The notes under the pieces were generated by a model that saw only the letters and a list, made by a program, of their open reading frames with translations, did not search any database and was not told the DNA's origin. Both the position numbers and the translations under genes were made by a program. Positions 18,944 to 26,646 of a stretch of DNA of 64,000 nt are shown in pieces. The DNA is from DP-19 sp036496285 (GTDB taxonomy: Bacteria > Desulfobacterota > Binatia > UTPRO1), in contig DASXLI010000067.1 in NCBI GenBank assembly GCA_036496285.1, forward strand, positions 43,550-107,549, written 5' to 3'. How positions within the stretch are numbered: position 1 is the stretch's first letter; each line of letters begins with the position of its first letter.

Positions 18944-19605
18944 GCGTCCCTCCGGCTCTTCGCCCGTCGTGCCGGGACGTCCACGAGCCAGCGCGTCGTG
19001 ACATCGGCCAGCTCGGCGACGACCTCCGCCGCGGCGCGCCCGCGGACCTTGTGCCCGTGGTCGGCGCCCTCGATGCGATGCAGGGTGGCGCGCGGCAGCC
19101 GCGCGATCGTCCGCTCGAGCAGCGCCGGCTCCGCGAACGCGTCGCGCGTGCCCTGGAGGAAGAGCATCGGCACCGCGATGCCGCCGAGATGGCCGTCGCG
19201 CAGCTGCTCCGGCTTTCCGGGCGGATGCAGCGGGTACGCCAGGAACACGAGCCCGTCGCACGGCGCACCGTCGGCCGCGACGTGCGATGCCATGCGGCCG
19301 CCGTACGAGCGGCCGCCGAGGACGAGTGTGCGCGCCTCGGCGCGAAGCGCGGCTGCTACGTCGCGCCAGCAGGCTTGATCGCGCGCCGCCGGGCCGGGCG
19401 ACTTCCGCCCGGCCTCGACGTACGGCAGGTTGAAGCGCACGACGCGCACGCCGCGCGCCGCCATCGCGTCGGCGTAGTCGCGCAGCGACGGCGTGTCCAT
19501 CGTGCCACCCGCGCCATGGGTCAGCGCGAGGAGCGTGTCGCCGGCGGCATCGTGCCAGACGGCCGAGACCGTTCCCCCTTCCCACCGCAGCCGCCCACGC
19601 TTCAC
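18940..19605 (-). CDS. Alpha/beta hydrolase of the KANL3/TEX30 type
   Basis: 221 residues. GTG at 19605 overlapping the MFS stop (GTGA). Compact alpha/beta hydrolase: oxyanion-region THGAGGTMDTP, strand VVRFNLPYVEAGRKSPG, nucleophile LGGRSYGGRM, acid near FLQGTRDAFAEP, and His in EGADHGHKV. This pattern is that of the bacterial relatives of TEX30/KANL3, which act on small esters or are uncharacterised. Cytoplasmic, as there is no signal peptide. Position between a transporter and a lipoprotein suggests processing of an imported or exported ester. Confidence 0.85.
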   Translation of the reverse strand: MKRGRLRWEGGTVSAVWHDAAGDTLLALTHGAGGTMDTPSLRDYADAMAARGVRVVRFNLPYVEAGRKSPGPAARDQACWRDVAAALRAEARTLVLGGRSYGGRMASHVAADGAPCDGLVFLAYPLHPPGKPEQLRDGHLGGIAVPMLFLQGTRDAFAEPALLERTIARLPRATLHRIEGADHGHKVRGRAAAEVVAELADVTTRWLVDVPARRAKSRRDA

Positions 19606-20801
19606 GTGACCGTTCCGCCGTCGTACGGCGCGGCAGGCCGGCGCTGCAGCGCCACCGCCACCATCAACGAGAGCGACGCGGCGAGCGCCGCGCCGACGAA
19701 CGGCGCCGACGGGCCGAGGCGCGCGTAGAGCATGCCGTTCCACACCGGGCCGACGGTGCGTCCCGCGCCGCCAGACGACTGCGCCACACCGAGCACGGCG
19801 CCCTGCCGACGACGTCCCGCGTGCTGCGAGGCGAGCGTCGCGAGGGTCGGATTGGTCAGCCCGACGCCGAGCCCGGCGAGGGAGACGCCGACGAGCAACG
19901 CCGCCGCGCCGTGCGCGCCGCTGATCGCAACCATGCCGAGGCCGACGCAGCACGCCCCCATGACGAGCACGCGGGGCGACGTGAAGCGCCGCGAGAGCCG
20001 CCCGATCAAGCCGCCCTGCACGATCAACGCCATCAGCCCATACAGCCCGAAGACCTGGCCGACCTGGCGCTCGCTCCAGCCGAGGCGCGCGTTCGCCAGG
20101 AGCGGCAGCGCGACCTGCACGCTCGCCATGCAGAGGAACGTGAGGAAGTACATCGCCATGACGCTCAGGATGCGCACGTCGGCGATCGTCTCCCACAGGG
20201 TCCGTGGGTCGGTCTCGATCTCCGCCGTGGTCGGCGCCTCGCTCTGGCCACGCGTCTCGGGCATGAAGAGGGCGACGCCGACCAGGTCGAGGAACGCGAG
20301 CGAGCCGGCCGCGAGCGGCGGCACGATCCGGTGGATCGGGCTCAGCACGCTGCCGAGGATCGGGCCGATCACGAGGCCGAGGCCGATCCCGGCGCCGATG
20401 CGGCCCATGCCGGCCGCGCGGCTCGAGCCGTCGGTAACGTCCGCCACCGCCGCCTGGCAGGCGGCGAGATTGCCCGCCGTCGTCCCGGCGAGGATGCGCG
20501 ACACGAAGAGCCACGGCAGCAGCGAGCGCTCCGCCGCGAAGGCGAAGAGGATCATCGAGAGGCCGTTGCCGAGGAGGCTCGTGAGGATCACGGGACGCCG
20601 TCCGAAGCGGTCCGACAGGCGGCCGAGGATCGGGGTCGCGACCACCTGGGTCAGCGAGAACGTGCCGAGGAGGATGCCGACCATCTCCGCCGTGCCGCCC
20701 ATCGACTGGACGTAGAAGGGCAGGAGCGGGATCACGATCCCGAACCCGACCATGTCGAGGAAGACGGTGAAGAAGACGAACAGGAGAACGCGCGATCGCA
20801 T
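19602..20801 (-). CDS. MFS transporter, TetA-like 12-TM antiporter
   Basis: 399 residues from the ATG at 20801; the frame is open further upstream but without hydrophobic sequence. Twelve predicted membrane segments. Motif A GRLSDRFGRRPV follows TM2 and a second half-repeat is at GRLSRRFTSPRVLV. The N-terminus DMVGFGIVIPLLPFYVQSMGG is typical of the drug:H+ antiporter-1 (TetA/DHA1) family, so it probably exports a drug-like or lipophilic compound. It heads an operon with two genes joined by GTGA overlaps and is divergent from the LLM oxidoreductase. Confidence 0.9.
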   Translation of the reverse strand: MRSRVLLFVFFTVFLDMVGFGIVIPLLPFYVQSMGGTAEMVGILLGTFSLTQVVATPILGRLSDRFGRRPVILTSLLGNGLSMILFAFAAERSLLPWLFVSRILAGTTAGNLAACQAAVADVTDGSSRAAGMGRIGAGIGLGLVIGPILGSVLSPIHRIVPPLAAGSLAFLDLVGVALFMPETRGQSEAPTTAEIETDPRTLWETIADVRILSVMAMYFLTFLCMASVQVALPLLANARLGWSERQVGQVFGLYGLMALIVQGGLIGRLSRRFTSPRVLVMGACCVGLGMVAISGAHGAAALLVGVSLAGLGVGLTNPTLATLASQHAGRRRQGAVLGVAQSSGGAGRTVGPVWNGMLYARLGPSAPFVGAALAASLSLMVAVALQRRPAAPYDGGTVT

Positions 20802-20865
20802 GGGTGCCGGACCGTTCGGGCCGGTCGCGTCTGCTACCACGAGCGCCGATCCGGGTGAAACTCCT

Positions 20866-20894
20866 TTGACACGGGCGGGCGCCTGACGCATAGC
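20866..20894 (+). promoter_or_regulatory. Promoter candidate for the LLM oxidoreductase
   Basis: TTGACA (20866-20871), 17 bases, CATAGC (20889-20894). This leaves only 7 bases to the ATG at 20902, so the transcript would be leaderless or nearly so. The perfect -35 makes it worth recording. Confidence 0.35.
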
Positions 20895-20901
20895 GAGGCG
20901 C

Positions 20902-21885
20902 ATGGACTTCGGCCTGCAGCTCGCGGGACTTCCCGCACCCGACATCATGGCGCTCGCCCGCAAGGCGGACGAGCTCGGCATCTCTGCGCTGTACGTCCCC
21001 GATCACTGGGCGTACGAGGCGCGCGGCGGCGGCGGCCTCGACGACAATGCGCCCGCGTGGGAGGCCATGACGCTGCTCGGCGCGATCGCCACCGCGACCA
21101 CCAAGGTCCGCATCGGCGCGCTCGTGCTGTGCAACCTCTTCCGCCACCCGGGCACGACGGCGTCGGCGACGACGACGCTCGACCATCTCAGCAACGGCCG
21201 CGCCATCCTCGGCATCGGCTCGGGCTGGACGAAGCTCGAGTTCGACATGATGGGGGCCGACTTCCCCGACATCAAGCCGCGCCTGCGCATGCTCGACGAG
21301 TCGGTGCGCGTCATCAAGCAGCTCTGGGCCAATCCCAAGACCACGTTCGACGGCGAGTTCTATCACCTGCGCGACGCGATCAGCGTGCCGAAGCCGGTGC
21401 AGAAGCCGCACCCGCCGGTCATGCTCGGCGGCAGCGGCAAGGGCCTGCTGCGCATCGCCGCCCGCGAGGCCGACATCGTGAACGTGATCTCCGACGCCGG
21501 CCGCGCCGGCACGATCCTCCCCGCCGAGGTCGCGAAGCTCACGGACGAGGCGTTCCGCGGCAAGCTCGATTTCGTGCGCAGCGAGGCCAAGGCGGCCGGA
21601 CGCAACCCCGGCGCGATCACGCTCTCGTCGGCGATCTTCATCCCGATGCTCGCCGACACCCCGGAGGCGGCGCGCGATTTCGCGACCGGTCTCGGCGGCT
21701 TCTTCGGCCTCCCCGAGCCCGAGGTCCGACGCATGCCGATGGTGCTGATCGGCACCCGTGAGGAGTGCATCGCCGAGCTGCGCCGCCGGGAGAAGGAGTG
21801 GGGCGTCACCCACTGCATCCTCTCCGGCTACGGCAAGCCGGCCAACGCCGAGCGCTTCGCCCGCGAGGTCTTCGCGAAGGTCTGA
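20902..21885 (+). CDS. LLM-class flavin/F420-dependent oxidoreductase
   Basis: 327 residues. Luciferase-like TIM barrel: N-terminal MDFGLQLAG and LYVPDHW, the strand TKVRIGALVLCNLFRHPG, the RAILGIGSGWTKLEF motif, and the VMLGGSGKGLLRIAAREADI segment that binds the cofactor phosphate. The sequence is closer to the F420-dependent group (mycobacterial MSMEG-type) than to alkanal monooxygenases, so F420 is the more likely cofactor; this cannot be proved here. The substrate is unknown. Convergent with the GFA gene; a hairpin covers both stop codons. Confidence 0.9.
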   Translation: MDFGLQLAGLPAPDIMALARKADELGISALYVPDHWAYEARGGGGLDDNAPAWEAMTLLGAIATATTKVRIGALVLCNLFRHPGTTASATTTLDHLSNGRAILGIGSGWTKLEFDMMGADFPDIKPRLRMLDESVRVIKQLWANPKTTFDGEFYHLRDAISVPKPVQKPHPPVMLGGSGKGLLRIAAREADIVNVISDAGRAGTILPAEVAKLTDEAFRGKLDFVRSEAKAAGRNPGAITLSSAIFIPMLADTPEAARDFATGLGGFFGLPEPEVRRMPMVLIGTREECIAELRRREKEWGVTHCILSGYGKPANAERFAREVFAKV

Positions 21886-21901
21886 GCCGCGTCCGGCTCA
21901 G
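21882..21901. terminator. Perfect hairpin containing both convergent stop codons
   Basis: CTGAGCCG (21882-21889), loop CGTC, CGGCTCAG (21894-21901). The TGA of the LLM gene and the TGA of the GFA gene on the other strand are the same bases of the two stem arms. No T-tract. Confidence 0.6.
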
Positions 21902-22326
21902 CCGGAGCTGGCGACGAAGCCGGGGCCTTCGCTCCGCTGCGGCAGGTCGTCGGTGATCGTGAACCAGGGCGCCTTCGACGCCACGAAGATGTGGGCGCGC
22001 GGGGTGATGCCCGGATCGGCGTCGAGGCCGCCCATCGGCACCACCACGATGCCCCGGCTCTCGTTGTCCCAGGGGAGGCTCGATCCGCAGCGCGCGCAGA
22101 ACGCGTGCGTGAAGCGCTCGGCATCCGGCGGCTTGTAGGACCGGACCTGGTCCTCGCCCTGGGAGAAGCGGAAGCCGCCGCGCGCGACGAACAGGTTCGA
22201 CGCGAACGCGGCTCCCCGTGTCTTCCGGCAGCGCGAGCAGTGGCAGTTGTGCGCCCAGGCGGGCTCCGCGGTCAGCTCGTAGCGGACGGCACCGCACAAG
22301 CAGCCGCCCGTCATCCTCGTGCTCAT
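21898..22326 (-). CDS. GFA-family zinc protein (glutathione-dependent formaldehyde-activating-like)
   Basis: 142 residues from the ATG at 22326, overlapping the stop of the TetR gene (ATGA). All zinc ligands of the GFA/CENP-V fold are visible: GGCLCGAVRYE, CHCSRCRK and FCARCGSSLPW. The founding member was proposed to condense formaldehyde with glutathione, but most relatives have no proven activity. Co-translation with a TetR repressor suggests it is induced by the ligand of that repressor. A formaldehyde or S-adduct role is family-based inference. Confidence 0.88.
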   Translation of the reverse strand: MSTRMTGGCLCGAVRYELTAEPAWAHNCHCSRCRKTRGAAFASNLFVARGGFRFSQGEDQVRSYKPPDAERFTHAFCARCGSSLPWDNESRGIVVVPMGGLDADPGITPRAHIFVASKAPWFTITDDLPQRSEGPGFVASSG

Positions 22327-22967
22327 GGCTTGCTCCCTTTCTCGACGATCTCGAGCTTCGGCCGCTTCGGCAGGTGGCGGAGACCCATCCACGCGAGCGC
22401 GGCGATGTGGCTCGCCACCTCCTCGACCGACGGCTTCTGCGTCTCGATCCACCACTGGCCGACGAACGTGACCATGCCGACCAGGGCATGGGCGTAGATC
22501 GGCGCGGTCTTCGCGTCGTAGCCCGCCCGCTTGAAGGTGGCGACGAACACGTCCGCGACCCGCTCGGCGACGTCGTTCAACAGGCTCGACATGCCGCCGT
22601 GCGCGAGACGGACGGGCGCGTCGCGCGACAGCACGAGGAAGCCGTCGCGGTGATCGCGCACGTAGGTGAGGAAGGCGAGCGCCGCGCGCTCCACACGCTC
22701 GCGCGGCGTGCCCTCGCCGATCGCGGCGGCGATGCGCGTCACGACGAAGTCCATCTCGCGGTCGACGAGGACGGCGTAGAGGCCCTCCTTGCCGCCGAAG
22801 TGCTCGTAGACGATGGGCTTCGAGACCTTGGCGCGGGCGGCGATCTCCTCGACCGACGTCGCCTCGTAGCCGCGCTTGGCGAACACGGTGCGCGCGATCT
22901 CGATCAGCTGCGTACGTCGCGCCGACGCCGTCAGCCGTCCCGTCGCCTTGCGATGTCGCACCCCCAC
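22323..22967 (-). CDS. TetR/AcrR-family transcriptional repressor
   Basis: 214 residues from the GTG at 22967, preceded by AGAGG; another GTG lies two codons in. HTH region residues about 18-65: IARTVFAKRGYEATSVEEIA followed by AKVSKPIVYEHFGGKEGLY, the standard TetR signature. The C-terminal ligand domain is helical, with a Trp-rich segment (VGQWWIETQKP). It is divergent from the fatty acid desaturase, and the shared 94-base spacer carries an array of three direct repeats overlapping the desaturase promoter. It therefore most likely represses the desaturase, and itself, in response to a lipid or acyl-CoA. Confidence 0.92.
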   Translation of the reverse strand: MGVRHRKATGRLTASARRTQLIEIARTVFAKRGYEATSVEEIAARAKVSKPIVYEHFGGKEGLYAVLVDREMDFVVTRIAAAIGEGTPRERVERAALAFLTYVRDHRDGFLVLSRDAPVRLAHGGMSSLLNDVAERVADVFVATFKRAGYDAKTAPIYAHALVGMVTFVGQWWIETQKPSVEEVASHIAALAWMGLRHLPKRPKLEIVEKGSKP

Positions 22968-22968
22968 C

Positions 22969-22997
22969 TTGACACCTCTACACGATCCACGTAGGTT
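22969..22997 (+). promoter_or_regulatory. Desaturase promoter
   Basis: TTGACA (22969-22974), 17-base spacer, TAGGTT (22992-22997). The -10 lies within the first operator repeat, so a bound TetR dimer would exclude RNA polymerase. The predicted start is near 23004, with a leader of about 58 bases. Confidence 0.6.
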
Positions 22998-23034
22998 ACG
23001 CTACCGTAGGTTACGGTGACGTAGCCGTAAGTAT
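22990..23034. promoter_or_regulatory. Three 15-bp operator repeats, probable TetR binding array
   Basis: CGTAGGTTACG occurs at 22990 and 23005, and a degenerate third copy CGTAGCCGTAAG starts at 23020, so the copies repeat every 15 bases. Within the array TTACGG (23011-23016) and CCGTAA (23025-23030) form an inverted repeat. Location between TetR and desaturase, over the -10 box, is what a repressor operator requires. Confidence 0.65.
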
Positions 23035-23061
23035 CTAGCTGGGACCCGAAGGAGGAACACC

Positions 23062-24129
23062 ATGGAATCGACACAGAGCCGCTGGGAGCGCCAGTCGGTA
23101 CAGGCCTACGCGCGCGAGATCCGCGCCCATCTGCCGCGAGCGGCCTTCGCCCGCGAGCCCGGGCGGCTGGTCTGGCTTCCCGTCCACCTCGCCATCATCG
23201 TCGCGCTCGCGATCGTCGTCGTGCGCGGCGCGCCGCCCTGGTGGCTCGCCCTCGCCTGCGCCGTGGCCGCCGGGCACAGCTGGGGCTGCCTCGGCTTCCT
23301 CTCCCACGAGATCATGCACCACGCCGTGGTGCGCGGCCCGCTCCTCGAGAGGCTGCTCGCCGCCCCGGGGTTCGCGCCGTACTGCCTCTCGCCCACGCTG
23401 TGGAGCGCGTGGCACAACCAGGCGCACCACGGCCACACGGGCAAGGCGGTCGCCGATCCCGACGGCTACGGCACGCTCGGCTTCTGGCGCAAGAGCGCGG
23501 TCGTGCGGGCGCTCGAGACCATGGCGCCGGGCTCCGGCTACCTGCACAGCGGCCTCTTCCTCTTCGTGTGGTTCTCGCTGCACTCGTTACTGGTGCTGAT
23601 CTTCCACAGCCGTCGCAACGACTACTACGCGCGCATCTCGCGCCGCGCCGTGTACCTCGAGTCGGGCACCATGCTGGTCTTCTGGATCGCGGTGCTCCTG
23701 CTCGTCGGGCCGCACGCGTTCCTCTTCGTCTACGTCGTGCCGGTGCTCGTCGCGAACGCGGTGGTGATGTCGTACATCGCGACCAACCACTTCCTGAACC
23801 CGCTGACGGAGGTGAACGATCCGCTCGCCAACAGTCTGTCGGTCACCTCGCCGCGCTGGCTCGAGCGGCTGCACCTGCAGTTCGGCTATCACGTGGAGCA
23901 TCATCTGTTCCCGATGGTGAGCGGACGCCACGCGCCAGCGGTGCGCGACGCGCTCGTCCGCCTGCACGGCACGCGCTACCTCTCGATGCCCCACGCGCGC
24001 GCTCTGCGCCTGCTCTATAGTCGGCCGAAGGTGCACGAGAGCCACGACACGCTGATCGATCCCCGCACGCTGCGTACGTTCGCCGCGCTGGCGCCGGGCG
24101 ATCTCGCGATGCAGCCGTTGCAGCCCTGA
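23062..24129 (+). CDS. Membrane fatty acid desaturase
   Basis: 355 residues. AAGGAGG upstream at ideal spacing. The three His boxes of di-iron acyl-lipid desaturases are present: SHEIMHH (residues 81-87), HNQAHHGH (118-125) and HVEHHLF (about 277-283), with four to six membrane segments between them. It would introduce a double bond into membrane phospholipid acyl chains using O2 and reduced ferredoxin or cytochrome. Under control of the divergent TetR protein according to the operator array; this resembles DesT/DesR-type regulation of membrane fluidity. Convergent with the RNB gene. Confidence 0.9.
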   Translation: MESTQSRWERQSVQAYAREIRAHLPRAAFAREPGRLVWLPVHLAIIVALAIVVVRGAPPWWLALACAVAAGHSWGCLGFLSHEIMHHAVVRGPLLERLLAAPGFAPYCLSPTLWSAWHNQAHHGHTGKAVADPDGYGTLGFWRKSAVVRALETMAPGSGYLHSGLFLFVWFSLHSLLVLIFHSRRNDYYARISRRAVYLESGTMLVFWIAVLLLVGPHAFLFVYVVPVLVANAVVMSYIATNHFLNPLTEVNDPLANSLSVTSPRWLERLHLQFGYHVEHHLFPMVSGRHAPAVRDALVRLHGTRYLSMPHARALRLLYSRPKVHESHDTLIDPRTLRTFAALAPGDLAMQPLQP

Positions 24130-24137
24130 CGCTCAGG
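24125..24137. terminator. Short hairpin over two convergent stop codons
   Basis: CCTGA (24125-24129), CGC, TCAGG (24133-24137). The arms contain the desaturase stop and the RNB gene stop. Only 5 bp, so weak alone, but it repeats the arrangement seen at 21882 and 50457. Confidence 0.35.
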
Positions 24138-25593
24138 CACGGGCGAAGTCGATGAACCCGCGCTCGACGTCGGTGGCGAGGAGCGTGACGCGCACGCGCT
24201 CGCCGACGTCGAGCCCAGCGGCGCCGCGCACCACCTTGCCCTCGACGGGCGGCCGCAGGATGCGTACCCACGTGCCCTTGTCCGACACGCCTGTCACGAT
24301 CGCGTCGAAACCCTCGCCGATGCGGTCGGCGAGGAGCAGCGCGGCCGCCGACTTCCGCACCTGACGCTCCACCTTGTTGGCGGCGTTCTCCTGCTGCGTG
24401 CACTGCGCCGCGACCGCCGCGAGGTCCTCGAGCGCGTACGGCCGGCCGCCGCCAACGCCCAGCGCCTTCTTCAGAAGCCGTTGGGTCACCAGATCGGGAT
24501 AGCGGCGGTTCGGCGCCGTCGAGTGCGTGTAGTCGCGCGCCGCGAGGCTGAAGTGGCCCTCGCTCTGCGCCCCCGGGGCGAGCGCCACGTACTCGCCGGC
24601 GCCGAGGAGCTTCACCACCGTGAGGGAGAGATCCGGGAAGCGCACCGGATCGGAGGCGCGTGCCGCCGTGAGGAAGGCCGCCAGCGCCTTCGCGTCGGGC
24701 GCGCCGGGGAGGCGCGCGCCGAGGCTAGCCGCCAGGTCGACGATCCGGTCCCAGCGCTTCGGCACCCGCACGATCCGCCGCAGCGTCGGGAGGCCGCGCC
24801 CGCCGAGGAAACGCGCCGTCACGCCGTTGGCCGCGATCATGAGATCCTCGATCAGCATACGGGCGCGGTTCTTGGTCTCCTGCCGCAGGTCGATGACCCG
24901 CCCGTCGCGTACCACCGTCCGGGGCTCGATCGTCTCGAGCTCGAGGGCGCCCTCCTCGTGCCGGCGGCCGCGCAGCACCTGCGCGGCGCGGTCCTGCGCC
25001 CGGAGATTGGCGTCGAGCCCGGCGACCGCCGCGAGTGCCGGGGGCATCGACGCGCCGCTCTCCAGCCACGCGGCGACACCGTCGTAGGCGAGCTTTGCCT
25101 GGTTGCGGACGAGCGCGCGGTAGACGTCGCACGCCGACAAGGCGCCGTCGGGCGCCACGTCGAACTCGACGATCATCGCCACCCGGTCGGCGTGCGCCGC
25201 AAGCGACGTGAGGTCGGTCGAGAGGCGCTCCGGCAGCATCGGAAAGATGCGCACGGCGGTGTAGACCGACGTCGTGTTGCGGTACGCGTGCGCGTCGATC
25301 GCGCCGTCGCGGTGCACGAGCGCGTCGACGTCGGCGATCGCAACCCGCACGCGGACCGCTCCGCCGTCGCGCACCTCGGCCACGGTCAGCTGGTCGAGGT
25401 CGCGTGACTCGTCGTCGTCGATCGACGCCCAGAGCAGCGTGCGGAGATCGCGCAGCGCCGCGTCGCCCCCAGCCGGGCCCGGAATCGCGTCGAGCTCGGC
25501 AACGGCGGCGGCCGGAAAGGCCGGCTCGAGCCCCTGCGCGAGCATTGCACGCCGGGCGAGCTCGCCGAGGTCCGTCGTACGCCCGTTGCTCAT
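24133..25593 (-). CDS. RNB-domain exoribonuclease (RNase II family, short form)
   Basis: 486 residues from the ATG at 25593, overlapping the preceding LOG gene (ATGA). RNB catalytic core: VRVAIADVDALVHRDGAID with the acidic metal ligands, NTTSVYTAVRIFPMLPE, LSTDLTSL, and STAPNRRYPDLVTQRLL near the end of the domain. The C-terminal 80 residues are S1/OB-like (FDAIVTGVSDKGTWVRIL). The N-terminal cold-shock domains of RNase II/R are missing, as in the short RNB proteins of cyanobacteria and deltaproteobacteria. A full RNase R is encoded at 40 kb, so this is a second, specialised 3'-5' exonuclease. Confidence 0.88.
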   Translation of the reverse strand: MSNGRTTDLGELARRAMLAQGLEPAFPAAAVAELDAIPGPAGGDAALRDLRTLLWASIDDDESRDLDQLTVAEVRDGGAVRVRVAIADVDALVHRDGAIDAHAYRNTTSVYTAVRIFPMLPERLSTDLTSLAAHADRVAMIVEFDVAPDGALSACDVYRALVRNQAKLAYDGVAAWLESGASMPPALAAVAGLDANLRAQDRAAQVLRGRRHEEGALELETIEPRTVVRDGRVIDLRQETKNRARMLIEDLMIAANGVTARFLGGRGLPTLRRIVRVPKRWDRIVDLAASLGARLPGAPDAKALAAFLTAARASDPVRFPDLSLTVVKLLGAGEYVALAPGAQSEGHFSLAARDYTHSTAPNRRYPDLVTQRLLKKALGVGGGRPYALEDLAAVAAQCTQQENAANKVERQVRKSAAALLLADRIGEGFDAIVTGVSDKGTWVRILRPPVEGKVVRGAAGLDVGERVRVTLLATDVERGFIDFARA

Positions 25594-26528
25594 CGGCGCC
25601 GGGGGGACGTCGCGCGCCCGCGGACGCCGCGCGCGCCGGCGCGGGTCGCCGACTTCGCCGCACGGACCCGCGCGGTCACCGCGCGCGCCTGCGCCTGGCT
25701 CGCGGCGACGACGACGCGCACCACCTCGTCGATGTCGTCGGTGAGCAGGATCAGATCGAGGTCGGTGCGCGCGATCTTGCCTTCCTCGCAGAGGCGGGCG
25801 CGGAACCACTCGAGGAGTCCCAACCAGTAGGCGCGGCCGAAGAGCACCACCGGAAACTGGTAGATCTTCCCTGTCTGGATCAACGTCAGCGCCTCGAACA
25901 TCTCGTCGAGCGTGCCGAACCCGCCGGGAAAGATCAGGAAGGCGCACGCGTACTTGATGAACATTGTCTTGCGCACGAGGAAGTAGCGAAACGTGAGCAG
26001 GGTATCGACGTAGGGATTCGGCCGCTGCTCGAAGGGGAGCTCGATGTTGCAACCGATCGAGCGGCCGCCGGCGCGACACGCGCCCTTGTTCGCCGCCTCC
26101 ATGATGCCCGGGCCCCCGCCGGTGATCACCGCGAAGCCGCGCCGCGCGAGGCGCCGCGCCACCTCCTCGGCGGCGCGGTAGTAGCGATCGCGCGGCCCGA
26201 CGCGTGCCGAGCCGAAGATCGTGACCGCCCTGTCGAGCGCTGCGAGCGCGTCGAAGCCCTCGACGAACTCGCCCGTGATGCGCATCACACGCCAGGTGTC
26301 GGTGTGGGTGAAGTCGGCGGCGGGACCGAGCTGGAGGAGCTTCTCGTCCTCGGTGACGCGCGGGACGCCGACGTCGCGCAGCGAGTCGTCGACGACGACG
26401 GGATCCCGCGGATCGCGCCCGGCCGCGCGATGGCCGGCGTCGTGCCGCTCGCGCGTTCCCGCGAGCGCCTGCGACTCGGCCACCGCACGCCCGGCGGGAC
26501 TGGTGCGCTTGCGTGCGCGCCGCGCCAC
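25590..26528 (-). CDS. LOG-family Rossmann protein (TIGR00730 type)
   Basis: 312 residues from the GTG at 26528. LOG fold: ITGGGPGIMEAANKGA for nucleotide binding and the diagnostic PGGFGTLDEMFEALTLIQ catalytic motif, followed by VVLFGRAYWLGLLEW. The N-terminal 65 residues are charged and low in complexity; a conserved-looking block starts at LLQLGPAADFTHTDTWRV. The family hydrolyses nucleoside 5'-monophosphates at the N-glycosidic bond (cytokinin-activating in plants and some bacteria; AMP/GMP hydrolysis in others). Translational coupling with an exoribonuclease that releases NMPs suggests nucleotide salvage, which is inference. Confidence 0.88.
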   Translation of the reverse strand: MARRARKRTSPAGRAVAESQALAGTRERHDAGHRAAGRDPRDPVVVDDSLRDVGVPRVTEDEKLLQLGPAADFTHTDTWRVMRITGEFVEGFDALAALDRAVTIFGSARVGPRDRYYRAAEEVARRLARRGFAVITGGGPGIMEAANKGACRAGGRSIGCNIELPFEQRPNPYVDTLLTFRYFLVRKTMFIKYACAFLIFPGGFGTLDEMFEALTLIQTGKIYQFPVVLFGRAYWLGLLEWFRARLCEEGKIARTDLDLILLTDDIDEVVRVVVAASQAQARAVTARVRAAKSATRAGARGVRGRATSPRRR

Positions 26529-26646
26529 GCTAGCGCACCACCCGGCGAGATCGGATCCGCATCGTCGTCTATCTACGGGCTCGGAGAACGTCGCGTCAAC
26601 GTACCCTGACGATCACCCGTCGCAACCAGGTGGGTTTCGCGGCACG

